From Branchiostoma floridae (lineage: Eukaryota; Chordata; Leptocardii; Amphioxiformes; Branchiostomatidae), in NCBI RefSeq assembly GCF_000003815.2, contig NC_049979.1, positions 15,051,459 through 15,115,458 on the forward strand: a DNA stretch of 64,000 bases, given 5' to 3'. The notes beneath the pieces are model-generated. The model ran no database searches. It saw only the letters and a program-made list of their open reading frames with translations, and was not told where the DNA came from. A program made the position numbers and the translations under genes. Positions 42,101 to 54,431 of the stretch are shown here, piece by piece; position 1 is the stretch's first letter, and every line of letters starts with the position of its first letter.

Positions 42101-42904
42101 GATCACCATGGAACATGCCCATGCGCTGTAGGTCAGCAATTCGCGGTCACATGCAAAATTTCTGCAACTGCCTCTGTAGAGTTTGCTAGCCTTCTAGAAT
42201 TTAGCATAAAGTTGGCCTTTCTGAATTTAACGTAAATCATTGACGGCCTTTGTGTGAGTTTAACATAAGCGTTATCGCCCATCCATAATCTATCATAAAG
42301 CTTTGTCAACCCCCATGCAGACCCTTATGACACAAATTTCATGATAACGTTACATAATTGTAACGTTACTTGCATACAGTGTTTTTTTTGCCATTCAAGC
42401 ATGCATAAATAATACGGAATAACTTGAAAGAATATTAACTACCTCAGACTAAATGCATAGTCAATACAAAGTATCCAGGGCGTCACTGCCGTCACATTTA
42501 AATCCGGTTGTCGCAAATACACTGCGTCCTTTTCAGGTCCTTTCAGACCAAGGAGGTTGTCTTTTTTAACCTCCTTGTTCAGACTAAGTTAGGTCAAGGA
42601 GCCCAAAGCCCTTAAATTTATCCATTTATCAACAACGTTAACAAATGTTAAAAATTGTGTACAGCTGAGCACTATCGTGTGCCAGTACATGTATGTAACG
42701 TCAGGAACCAGGGAAGAGAACCTACCGATCGCGCCTGTTTTCCCGCCGCCGCTCAGATTCATGATGCCTTCCCCGGTCGCCATTCCGTGCTTGTCTTTCT
42801 TCACGGTCACCACACCGCTGGTCAGTCCTGGATCGCTGTACCTGGCCATTTCCCTTATAGATACGAAATTCTGCGTCCCTACAACCTTCCATCCTTCCCA
42901 ACAT
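39193..42904 (-). CDS. SLBP: SLBP, histone mRNA stem-loop binding protein
   Basis: Binds the 3' stem-loop of replication-dependent histone mRNAs and directs their processing, export, translation and decay. Exons 5' to 3': 42726-42904, 41115-41222, 40810-40905, 40588-40647, 40210-40326, 39719-39850 and 39193-39301; 266 residues (human 270). Start ATG is 42902-42904, with a second in-frame ATG four codons on. The N-terminal half is Arg/Asp/Glu-rich. The RNA-binding domain (about 158-228) reads [20 protein letters not shown], then [20 protein letters not shown] and LHNWDP, all hallmarks of the family. The usual TPNK is TPTK here, keeping the threonine that is phosphorylated in other species. I do not see the vertebrate SFTTP degron. 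Intron 1 hosts a large palindromic element, and intron 6 has a 44-bp tandem duplication near 39576-39663. The gene looks intact. Confidence 0.93.
41301..41958. mobile_element. 658-bp foldback MITE (near-perfect palindrome, TTAA ends) in SLBP intron 1
   Basis: The two halves are inverted copies with few changes: CTTAAGGTATCTCGGTTGGC at the left is answered by GCCAACCGAAGTACCTTAAG at the right, and similarity continues to an AT-rich centre near 41611-41648. TTAA stands at both tips, the target duplication used by piggyBac-type elements. Each arm carries a perfect CRE octamer TGACGTCA (41445-41452 and 41808-41815). No coding frame. Superfamily is inference from the TTAA tips. Confidence 0.8.
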
Positions 42905-43560
42905 TTTTTAAGAAATTGTGTTCAGCCAATTGAAAGAAGAAATGGCGAGTTCTCGACGAATAAACACAAAAATTGCAGAGGGAATAATTTCTGGCGCCAG
43001 ACAAATTTCGCGGGAACTGGATTTCCCAGCATGCAGTTAGAACCTTACATTATTGATATAGGAGAAAAAAAATAATGATATTCTAATTATTTCAAGCAAG
43101 AAAATAAGAACAACATCTCATAACTAACAAAATAGAAATTTAATAAATCAGAAACTTGGAAAAAACATACCAAAGTGTTGACAGTCTTTATCTTTTTATT
43201 GTATTTTTTCGATATTTATTCACACATTACCTATTTCTATATGGACTAGTCTACTCACCGCAGGATTGGTCAGGGAGTGGCTATTTTGCATATGTGTTAT
43301 TTTTCGAAAATGGCGGACTTACACCAGAGTTTATAGCTTGTACATAAGCAATCCAGCAATTTAGCTTTCTCTGTCTTAGCCTAACTTCCCAAATACCTGT
43401 AGATGTGGAGTCCACCAGGTCCTCTTATGTTTATCATAAATCTGCTAATATTTTAGTGTAGTGGGGTCTGCGCTGGGGGACGCTGTGTGGCGTCTGACGC
43501 GTTGGAGCAGTGACAAAAGAGATCTTCCAGCAGCTGCAAAGTCTGGTGACCTTGTCCAAA
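42905..43560. promoter_or_regulatory. Shared bidirectional promoter of SLBP and CDC25
   Basis: 656 bp separate the start codons of the two divergent genes. On the SLBP side there is a perfect E2F-type site TTTCGCGGGAA (43006-43016), a CTGGCGCCAG palindrome (42991-43000) and a CCAAT near 42924. On the CDC25 side there is an inverted CCAAT (ATTGG, 43265-43269), a CHR-like TTCGAA (43303-43308) and a YY1-type AAAATGGCGG (43307-43316). E2F and CCAAT/CHR modules are known controls of S-phase and G2/M genes respectively. Start sites are not visible from sequence. Confidence 0.6.
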
Positions 43561-46500
43561 ATGGCCAGTCCACCGGTCACTGACGCCAGAACTACGGACA
43601 AAGAGGTAACAAACGCGTGTGGTGATTGTCATGAAGCGCAGCAGGTCGATGTGTGTACCGATTTGCCTACGGAGTCTGACAAGAGAGGTCTTTTCCTGGA
43701 GTTGGACCTTGCTCTCCCCATCAATGGCGGAGGGAGCACTGCGAAGCTATCTGTCGACCACACGAGCGACATTCGGCCCGAGCTGGTGGTGTCTCCGATG
43801 TCAGACCTGGCCATGAACGTCAGCATGTGTGAACTAACGTCAGTATTATATATACTTCAGCACAATATGTATATACACTCAGCACAGTACAGTATTTGAT
43901 TTGGTGAGCACTGCAAGATTATATCAAGGAGGTTAAAAAATCCAACAGCGAAGAAGATGGGGAAAAACTTGTCTTATATTATAACATATAGTATTGTCAG
44001 CTGTGCAATAATAATCAGTAATAAATAAATAGTAATCAGTGCAATATATTCTACAGGGCTCTTGTATTAATCTGTCCACTTTTTTAAAAACTTCCTTGAT
44101 CTGGCAGTGGCAGTGTATGTCAAAAGAGTTGGTTATGAAATCTAGTTGCTTACTCTCAAAAATGGAACTGTAACAGTAATAACAAATTTTGTTGTCCGTC
44201 ACTTTAGATTGTGATTATGATTATGTGTGTAATATTACATTGTAACGTTATAAGTCATAACTTATGAATTTCCTCTTTTCTCAGTGATGGAACACCCAAG
44301 CGTCGACTTCAGTTGTCTCTGACTCCAACCCCACAAAGTGTGACACCAGTCATCAGAAGAATTTCTTCCATCTCTTCTTTCACAGGTACATGTGGACATA
44401 TAAGGTCTAGTGCCATCCTGGTTACTCAATGTGCACTTCAAACGTTGTGCTATGTCTGGTATCACAGCAGATGATGCTCCAGTGGGAATCGGGACAAGTC
44501 GGATTACCACCCACTTGGACCAGTCAGCTTGAACCAACACCATTGGCAGTTGTAACTTGTTAGGGAGGGATATGGTTAGGGTTTGGCCAAAGTGTTGTTC
44601 CAAACTGGCTTGATCAGACATGGTCCCAGACTCCGATTTCACAATGGCCCAAGTCATCTGACATTCCTGAAAGAGAATACCTCAGGCCAGGAATATTGGC
44701 ATGTATAGCAAACAAGTTCACATTTGCAGCATTTGTAACCTCTCAGCAGTGTCAGATGCAGCTTGTCGTTTAATGGTTTTATCATCTTTTCACTAAGGGT
44801 GATACCCTACAAATGCATACATGTATAAATTATTTTTATGCAAAGTAAAAGAAATTCCCAAGAATGTTTAAATGTAGATCAGTATAGACTACTACAAATG
44901 ACAAAAATAAATATGTTTTAACTTGTTCTGTTGGATGAAATCACAGATTCACCAAACCATGTGGAGGACTCCCCCACCATCCAGCAAATGTGAGTAGACT
45001 CAAATGCCCTGTACTGTACGTCTGGTAAAAAAATGGGCTGTTTTCAGCAAGACATACATATTCATGTATATAATTTATGAAACAAGGTTGTGGACCCATG
45101 TCTATGAAAATATTTACCACTTACATCTACCATGTTTTTCTTCAGGACAAGCAGGTTGCAGAACAGGAACCCTGCACTAAGGTAGATAACGATACTAAGA
45201 GAGAGACATGAGAATGTCTAAATACATGCAATTCAATACCTTAGCTAAGTACAAAGCTGCTGTCAAATGTACATGTTTGTCAACACAAAGTTTGACAAAC
45301 TTGTTTGGTTTCAAAGTTCACCAGCAAGTCTTATATTGCACATGTACTTGACACTGTAACTTCTTTTTTTTTAATTGTCAGCTTAATCCATTTTTTAACT
45401 AGGTCACCTGGTAAGCTGCTATGTACACTGCTAAATAATTACATGACATCAGCAGTGATAAACATTAAGTCAACTTTTATTTAGACCTTTCCGATAGATT
45501 TTGAAAAGTTTTATATTTTGATTTTTGCACTGACTCATTTTCAGAAGACCATTGTCATTACGGCGCCATCAGTCCATGCCAGTGAGTACTCCTGCTTTTT
45601 ATACTCAACATACTCAAGTACCAGACTAAGTGTCATTTTGTACTGCAAATTATTAAGAGCATAGCAACTGGAAGCCCATAGCAACCTTTAATCCATCACA
45701 ATCAGCAGGGCATAGTCTCTGATATTCTGTCTGAGGATGACATTTGCTTAAAATGTGTACAATGATCCACAGCAGGATGATCCTAGTTCAGCTCATGTAT
45801 GTGCCATAAGGATAATAGGCTGCTATACAGTCAGAGGAGCTGAGGGGGTTATGATTTTAGGCTATCTAATTAATTTACAAGATGATTTGCACGTCTTCAT
45901 TATTATTTTGTTCATTTAGTTGGTTGGGAATTAGAAGTTTTATACTGTTGTCTCCCAGGTCCATTTCCAGGGATTCAGTCAGGAGATAGAAGGACAGAAG
46001 GAGAATGTTGAGGAGATCGCTTCAGGCAGCCATGGAACAGACCAAGAGGTACTGTAGGATTCTAAAATTCTTAACCTCAGCTTTCTTCTTTCCAAAGCCA
46101 TGATTACTTCCTCCTGTTATTGGTCCCACCTGTAGCCAGATATCAAGCTTACATGTAAGTCAGATAAAGTCCACTCTGCAATGGTAGCAAGATTTGACAT
46201 GGTAGATCTCAAGCAGAATTTATTTAGCCTCAGTTTTTCCATTTTGACATGATTTTTGTTCTTGGATATAGAAGAAGGAAGCAGAGGTTGAGAGTCATCC
46301 CTTCCGAGTGCCAAACAGGCCTCCCACCAAGCGTGGCCTGCACCTCCCAGTACCTCAGGTAAGGGCTTTTCCTAGAAAAGGGTTCACTACAACATTTCTG
46401 AATACTGGCAAGTATACAATCTATCTGTGCATACAGTCAACTGCATTTTGTGAGTCAACAGTTTGGTTAACTTTGTTGATTGAAATTTAAAAACAAGGAC

Positions 46501-49500
46501 TATGATTATGTCATCATTTCTGTTTACTGCAGTGTTTAAAGAAGTCTCCAACAGCACCTGGGAGTTTAGAGGTGGCTGCAGGGAGTTCAGCAGCTCTGCC
46601 TGAAGCCCCACCTCATATTTTTGATGTGGACAATGATGATGACTTTTTGGAGTTGTTGGTGGCAGAGCAGGGTCAGGTATGTAGTAAGTCCTTTTATACA
46701 AGCCATGAGAACGTGTGAACAGGATATACTGATGGTCTGATTCCATCTGACTATCACTATCTGAATCTGATCTGTTGCACATGTGTTTGTTATGATGTGA
46801 TGTGATGTGTTGAACTCAAAGTCTGACTAAAACTGCCTTCCAGGGGTGCAAACCTTTACCAGGCAGATCAGTTGCCTCCCTTATATGATTGAAAGAATTG
46901 AAAGAAATAACAAGAAGGGATTTCATGGTAGTCTTGAATTTACATTGACACTTGTGACAGATCAGGTATGGCCTGGTCTGGTCCTGACAGAAAGGTACAA
47001 ATGTACAATGAGTATGATACTTTGATGCATTTGCATGTTTTCCATTATTAACTGCCCATCTCATTGTCTTTACTTCAGACCTGCTTTCTCATTTTCTTGC
47101 ATAGAATTGTAGAAATAATTCCTGAATAGAATTACAAATAAAAATTTGTCCCACAATACATATTTTGTCCAGGTTGCCGAAGAGAAAGTTTCGTCCAGTC
47201 TGATGAGTTTAATGAATGCCCCACTACTTAGTTCTGAGGCTGAACACAAATCACCTGGCGAAACACCCAAGGTTGGTGATGTTATAGTTGTATCATGTCC
47301 ATCTTGGAAAAAAACTGAGGTTTATGCCATTATTGTCATGCCATACTGGTTACGTACATGTGTATAGAGATCTTTACGAGAAACTTCCAGGCTTGACTGT
47401 CTACAGTAGTATCATGATGAAGTGTTTTAATTAAACACAAATCTGTAGGTGAGACTGTTGGAAACTCCATCAAGACTGAGATGAACAATGTCAGATGTTT
47501 TACATGTGTATTCCCCTATAGGAAATAATAACTTACATGCTCTTGACAGCTAGTGTCAAAGTTTAGATAGGTCTGTCCTGTGGCTGATGTTTGTCGATAT
47601 TTTGTGAAGGGTTCTGAACGGGGCCAACCCCGGGGGCTTTTCCGATCTCCGAGTGCGCCCAGGTTGACAGGATTAAAGCGGTCGGAATGCTCCACACAAC
47701 GTGTCAGTCCTCTCAACAAGAGAAGAAAAAGTGTCTGTGAAGATGAAACTACAATCCAGGTGAGTCCATGTATGCTGTTAAGCTTAGTAGCTACAATGTA
47801 GTAAGCTGTGGATCTTTAACTTGATATTACTTATCTAGATCATAGCAAAAAGGAAATTCCTATCATTTGTAACTAAGTGTTGTGTTGTTGTTTTTTGGTG
47901 ACATTTGTTGTAAGCTGTACTCTGTTTATTTCCAGCCTATTCGGCCACCTCTCTATCGTTCCCACTCAATTTGTGAGGTCGGTGGTTTCTCACATTACCT
48001 GAATGCAGGTGAGCTTGTTACTGATGTCTTCCTCTTTGTAAGACCTGGTTAGATATGATGTGAGAGGCAAGGCAGTTTTGGATACACATGAATTTGGACC
48101 AGATGATAACAAAAATAATTTTAGCACATGTATTAATTTTGTTTTCTTTCTAATGTTTTAGGTGGAGAGGGCCATAACTTGATAGGGGACTTTTCTAAGG
48201 TAAGATAAGATTTCCTTTAACAGTTTGCAGTTTTAGAATAAGTGGGGAACCATTCAATATTGTGCATAGGAGACACATGAAGACAGGGAGATTGCAGTAG
48301 TGGCTTCATTTTTTTCATTTAAATTAAAATCATCTTAAAAGTAAAATCATCTTCATCTTAAAAGTAATAATAACCATTGTTTGTGTCAGTAATCCCCTGT
48401 TCTGTTACAGCCATATTGCTTACCACTCGTCAAGGGCAAGCACCAAGATCTGAAGAGTATAACACCAGACACTGTAAGTCTGTTTTATGCTGGAAATATA
48501 TTAGCATTGTCTGGTTTACTGTCTCAACATGTTAGAATGTTAGGTTTCTGTGGCTGTTATTGTTTGACTGTGCATATGACATTGGTTGTTTATTCCAAAA
48601 TTGAGGAAAAAATCACTGGGTAAGCCTTTGCACTTCCTTTAAATTCCTAGATTAAGTATAAGACATGATATTATCCATATTATGTCACAATTTTCTAATC
48701 TTTTTGAAATCCATACTTCTCCACAGTTGGTTGACCTGTTGCAAGGTCTGTACAGTGGACAAGTACAGCACTTTGAAATCATTGACTGCAGATATCCTTA
48801 TGAGTACAAGGGGGGGCACATTAAGGTGAGTGCAAGGACTCAACGTTGTAGGAAATAAATTGTATGATATTGACCTCTCCAAGGCCTACCTGGGGATGTT
48901 CAATTGTAATTCATCATTGAAAGGATAGTATATGTATAATAGTGTAGAAAATTGTGAAGTTTCTGTATATTTAGTTATACTTCTTTTACATGTTGCACAC
49001 CACTGTGCCCTGTGGTATTTACAACCCTTTCCAAGAAGCAGGGCTCAAAATGCATTTACCTGCACTTGTACAGGTAACATAACTACCTGCACCAGACAAA
49101 TTTTACCTGCACCACTCTGAATTTAGGAAGTATGGTTGTTGGATCATACTAAAATTGTTGAGAGGAGCCATTGCTATTTTTTCTTTTAGATCTATACTTA
49201 ATAGGTGGTAATAGTCAATGCAGCTTATAACAATCCACATACACCTATATTATAGGACATTTATGTATAAAACCCAGTACATGGACCAGCGCAGGTTAGG
49301 TGCAGGTAGACACTAGAAATACCTGTACAGCCCAACTTTTACCTGCACTTACCTGCATATGCAGGTGGTATTTCAAGCCACAAAGAAGCATGCCATATGA
49401 TAAGTATTTTGCAAACGTATTGAAAGTATACAGTACTATGTGTTACCTTTTATGCTATGTAACAAGATTCCATTTGTTTTTAGGGAGCAAAGAATATCTA

Positions 49501-50596
49501 CAGAAAGGATGAAGTTCTGTCAGAGTTACTCCGCAATCCACCAAAGTATTCAGACAGTAATGAGCGCCACATCCTGGTGTTCCACTGTGAGTTCTCATCG
49601 GAACGAGCGCCAAAACTGTAAGTTATTGTCCCATGTCTGTTACTGTATCCACGTCAGTACTGGTTATTTTGGACTTAAAAAGATAGATAAAATGTTAGAG
49701 ATTTGATAAAAGCACCACACTATTAAGGAAAGAGCCTCCCTTTAATCTGTATGTAAATTTAACTGTGCATTCAGCAGTGATTTTGAAAACGAGGATTGAA
49801 TGTCAAATGTGAGAAGTCTCAAGTGTTCTTTCTAGATTTAAAGTGACCAGTGAATCTGTTTTACTTTCACTGCATAGCACTTTATTTCTGTTTTCTTCAA
49901 TATGTGACACATAGACTGCATATAAATTCTTTTAGCTTGTCAAATTGTTAGAAATCAAAGTGGATTTTCATGTTACCCAATAGATTTGTTGAATGTAAGG
50001 ACATTGCATACTTCATAAATTTTTCCCAGGTCCAGATTTCTCAGGAACAAAGACAGAGATGCCCACAAGAATTGTTACCCAGGTCTGAACTATCCTGAAG
50101 TCTACCTGCTGGATGGAGGCTACAAGGCCTTTTATGAGGCCCATGAGGTTAGGGCTATACTACATGTTCCTGATATGGTATAGTACAAGAAAGTTGATAA
50201 AGTCAGATCTGTATGTATTATCATAAGATCAGAACTAGATATTCATTCATACTCATTATTATAAGACCAGAACTAAATATGAGGCCTGACAGTTTCTAAA
50301 ATGGACGACCGTCACACTATACAGATAAGACAATCAAGAGTGCAAGAGTGAATTTTTTTTGTCTTGCAAAGCATGTGCAACCCCAAAAGCTATACCCTGA
50401 TGTTACAAAGAGAAAGTGAAGTTTTTTTGTTGTTATCCTACAGAGCATGTGCGACCCCCAGAGCTACACCCCTATGCTGCACAAGGACTATGGTGAAGAG
50501 TTGAAGAAGTTCCGGCTGCGGTCCAAGTCGTGGGCGGGCGAGCGGCGCCCCGTGATGAGAGCAGGACTAACCCAGAGGTTCAACTCTGTCAGGTGA
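43561..50596 (+). CDS. CDC25: CDC25 dual-specificity phosphatase (M-phase inducer)
   Basis: Removes inhibitory phosphates from CDK1/CDK2. Exons: 43561-43838, 44285-44385, 44947-44989, 45146-45181, 45545-45581, 45959-46048, 46272-46358, 46533-46676, 47173-47271, 47610-47759, 47936-48008, 48162-48199, 48411-48473, 48727-48825, 49484-49617, 50030-50147 and 50444-50596; 580 residues. ATG 43561 is chosen; upstream in-frame sequence has only a GTG at 43510. The N-terminal half is a long regulatory region with Ser/Thr-Pro sites (SLTPTPQSV, RRHQSMP, FRSPSAP, KRRKS). LIGDFSK and GKHQDLKSITPDT precede the rhodanese-like catalytic domain, with IIDCRYPYEYKGGHIKGA, the active loop HCEFSSER (Cys481, Arg487), GLNYPEVYLLDGGYK and the C-terminal KSWAGE. 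Donors GTCAGT (exon 1) and GTTGGT (exon 9) are weak. The acceptor of exon 10 could lie earlier, after TAG near 47570. One CDC25 is as expected outside vertebrates. Confidence 0.94.
49039..49380. mobile_element. hAT-like MITE in a CDC25 intron
   Basis: Left end CAGGGCTCAAAATGCA and right end (reverse complement) GGCTTGAAATACC are alike, and both arms are filled with ACCTGCA motifs and their complements (GCAGGT). Flanks CCAAGAAG (49031-49038) and CAAAGAAG (49381-49388) look like an 8-bp target duplication with one change, as expected for hAT. About 340 bp, no coding frame. Confidence 0.6.
50368..50423 (+). pseudogene. Partial duplicate of the CDC25 last exon (pseudo-exon)
   Basis: Bases around GCATGTGCAACCCC (50371) repeat the start of the real last exon GCATGTGCGACCCC (50445), 74 bp downstream. 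The poly-T tract before each copy is duplicated too. The older copy reads SMCNPKSYTLML against SMCDPQSYTPML in the functional exon, then diverges. It has CAAAG where the true exon has CAG|AG, and no donor is evident. A local tandem duplication of the intron end plus exon start is the simplest cause. Confidence 0.7.
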
Positions 50597-51679
50597 CAGG
50601 GAGCTGCTATATACACATGGACATGAGGCCACACGGATTTATTTCTATGGTTCTCAGACACATTGAACTGGAAATTAGCCAGAGGACAAAATTAGAGTGT
50701 GGAGATGAACAAGTCTGTAAACTCACTCCCTTTGTGTATCAAAGTGAAAGTCACAGTCTTGGTTTTCATTTTCACACTGTTTGTAACCTGAGAACCAATG
50801 AAATAGATGGATGTGTCTTGACTGTGCAATAATGTAAGGCAGTAGAATCCTCAGGCTTCCCTGTGGGAAGAACAATTACCTAACACTGGTCACCATGAAG
50901 TTTGAAAAAGGCTCTGGTGATTTTGGAAGTTTACTCAACTTAAAATACAAATGGTACCAAATGTATAATGCCATAATATAAAGGGGCCATGTTCTTTAAA
51001 ATAGCATGCTAAGCTGTACATTAACCCTGCAACAAGCTAACATATTAGAGCTTCAAATTGAGTAGACTTTCCAAATTTCCAATGTCCTGTCACATTTATA
51101 GTGACCAGTATTGTATTGATGTATTTGTGAAGCTTCACTCTTGCTTTTAAAACATGTGTATCTATCACCTTTGTTACAGGTTGGTAGGGCGTGCAGTAGC
51201 ACTCCTGTTTAGTTGGGTGTTTTTTTATTTTGTGATTTACATCAAATTTTAATTTCTATGTATTAGAATGGCAGTACTCAAGAATCCAGTGTGAAATAAG
51301 GCAGCAAATTTCTTTGTTTTTAATAGTTGAAAATACTGGCCAGTTGAACTTGGGAAGCAAGAATTCTAAGTTGATCAAAATAGCCCCCATACATTGGTGA
51401 CAACAATCTGGATATGGCTAACAGCAAAACTAGTGAAGTAGTTGACTCAAGTATTCAATTGATATAAGTTCCCAAAGTCTTGACAATCGTCAGTACATTT
51501 CACAGGCAGAGAAGTTTCCCTGTTCTCTGATTAAATCCACTTACACTTGAATCCTGAGACAGAAGTTGGTTATTCACAATCAGGTAAGGCCATCAGAAAA
51601 ACAGCTAATCATGTCGGGTTGGTTTTCCTGCAGAAATATAACCAATAAATGTCAGTGCCTTTTATTCTTTGTGAATAAA
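50597..51679 (+). other. CDC25 3'UTR with two polyadenylation signals
   Basis: Non-coding sequence after the CDC25 stop with AATAAA at 51644-51649 and 51674-51679. TTGTGATTTACATCAAATTTTA occurs here (about 51232) and again near 51820, a short dispersed repeat. Confidence 0.5.
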
Positions 51680-54431
51680 TGTTAACAGCCTTCTGTGCAA
51701 GGGTACAAACATATCTTATGATGAAAATTTGCATAAATATAAAGGAATTGTTCACAATTTTCTGTTTTCTCAACTTGATATCTAGACATTTGTTTCATTA
51801 CCCTTGTCGATGCTGTCTTGTGATTTACATCAAATTTTACCCCAATCAAACACAAATTTTGTGCTGAGACTAATAGGCTCAAGTGCCAGCCATTGTGTAT
51901 TAGATGTCTTTGTAGTACATGTAATTATAATACATACATTTGCATATTAATCATTACTACTTTATTTTGGAGCAAAAGTGTACTACATGTATATGTAGCT
52001 CAAGAGTAGGAGATTACAATTGTTTAGCTGCTAAATGTCTATATCAAAGGCCCTTTACACTGAACTGAACTACACTTTTAAATAATTCTCTACACTTTTA
52101 AATAATTCTTGAGATTATAATCATTTCTGCCGAGCAGTGCTCTGGTATTTTGAGACAATACATTTATTATTGCCAACTTTGTGTTAAGTGACTTCTGCCT
52201 GCCAGCCAATGTCAGTCAGGAGAAGACCCATGCAACACATAAATGCACACATTAGTCATGTGACATGACTGACATGTAGGTAATAACATACAAATGTTCC
52301 CATGTGGTATATATGGACAATGGCATAGGTGATGAGGGGGTACATGTCCAATGTTCCAGCATGCCAGTGAAAGCAATAGGGTTGTCAATGTGTAGTTGCC
52401 AAGTTTATTTGTGCCCAGTTTCCACCATTTTCAAGTGGCATTTTCAAGTTTCCACCATGGCACAATGCCTTAAGATGGCACATACATGTATATCAACAAT
52501 TGAAATCCCATGACAATTTAATTTTTTAGCAACCATAATGTGGCATAAGCATGTTGTAAATGATAATGACAAGACATACCTCCTTCAGCAGAACACAACC
52601 ATACTGACTGAGCAGGTTTACTTGGAACCTACAAGATTAATTTCTTCTGCATAAGGCATGATAGTGGCAGCAAGGTGTACATGTACTGTAGTTGTGTGTT
52701 TCAGGACAACCATTGAGTTTAAGTAACAGATTTGTTTTTGTTAGATATTACACTGTTCACATATCCAAATACTTCATTTGTCATGATGTACTTTGTCTTG
52801 CAATACAAACACTCAGGATATCTTTCATGCTTCATATTGATTGTTGCAACAAGGTATATTTGCAGCTAATGCTTTTGTAACAATTTTAATGTCCATTGGA
52901 CTGTTAGATCTCAATCCATAATAGAATTGAATCAATGATAGCGCTTGAAAATAAAACAAAGGAAGAATGAATATTTTGTTATGTGCTTTGGTTTTATTAA
53001 ATTTGCTGATCCCTGCATGAAAGGGAAGAAAACACTTATTGTCTTGTTTGATGTCTGTATTTTATTAGTCTTTCTCTACAATGATGAAGTAAATCATTGG
53101 AAATGCATGTTTGTAATTCTTATTACTTGACGTGCACATACACACATACTGTGTCAGTTTCTCTGCAGTTTCTATGTAGTTCTTAACAATCTCACTAGAT
53201 GGGGCTGTAACACGTCTGATTAACAGTTTTGGAGTCCTTGGATTTGCTCAGTTCATCAGAAAGACAAGCAACTATCCGCAGCAAGTATTGGAAGGCGCTG
53301 TCAGCATGCTGGTAATGATCAGGAGCTGTTTGACGTGCATTTGTTCTGACCTGTATCTCTTGTTTGTGATGGTTTATTCTTTATAGAACGTAAGGTTTCT
53401 ATGGATGAGTTATGAATCAACATGCACTTTCTTTTGCTTGGAAGAAGAGTCGCAGAACCAATAGAACAGTATGCTTGCGTGGATACATGTTATTTCATGG
53501 GACTGGTTGTATTTTTACGTAACGTCTAAACCTGCCCCGAGTTTGCCAATACAAGTGTGCATGTAGCTATGAGCCGCAATTCGATTTTCATATTAAGACA
53601 AACCTTTATTCATCGAAAACAGCACCCGAGTAGAATCCCCCTGCCAGCAATTCCAGTCGTGCCTCCTGTTTTCCACGTGTTTGTCCAAACCTGTCCCGAG
53701 TTTACCAATCTTTCTGGACAACACTGATAACGCCAAGCAATTCAGCGCCAACTGCAGTCTAATAGCCCCGGTCTTATTGTCTCATTCTTTGGTAACCAGA
53801 TACATTGATGTTTGTCATTGTTGATAAAGGAACTACAATAAAAACACCCGTTTGACAGATACTAATCATTTTGTTGTTGTCTTGTACCCCAGCCTTTGTT
53901 GGTACACATAGATGTATGGATGAAGTCGCTCAAGTCACGAAAAATAGTCCCAGGCGGGTATATGACATTGGTCTTTTCCTTATTTTTGCTCGCTTCTTTC
54001 AGCTGGAGACCATGCGCCCCTACTCCAGTGTCCGGTTGAGACGTTAGTTTTGAATTTTAGACATATAGAAATGATATAAAAGGGATCATAGTTGAAACTA
54101 ATCTATCTGTTTAAAGCCTGTTCTATCAAATCCATATCCAATTCTCGTCTTAATACAAGGCCATTAAAAGGATGAAACTCATTTTGTGTTAAGTGTCTGC
54201 AATTCACTATCGCGGGATATTAAGGCACGGTGCTATCGCCTCTAATCGCGGTGAGGGCTAAAGAGCGACGCCTGTTCAAACGTCGCACTGCGCTGCGTCA
54301 ATCGGTTGCGTGGAAATGATAAAGCCTCGTTCCACGTTGAGATTAATCCTTATGTTGGCGACGCGCCAGACAGTCTTGCCTTCCTAGTCTGTATGTTTTT
54401 GCACTGTCAGTGGAGGACGCTCGGCACAGAC
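51680..54431. other. Intergenic, no gene seen
   Basis: AT-rich, no exon with support. It holds a tandem duplication of CTACACTTTTAAATAATTCT (about 52070-52110). It also has two spaced copies of a 26-bp block (AAACCTGCCCCGAGTTTGCC and AAACCTGTCCCGAGTTTACC) near 53525 and 53686. The last 200 bp, CpG-richer, probably hold the promoter of the next gene. Confidence 0.4.

Noticed and set aside
43510-43560. Upstream in-frame extension of CDC25
   Set aside because: It opens with GTG rather than ATG; ATG 43561 has a good context and fits the family.
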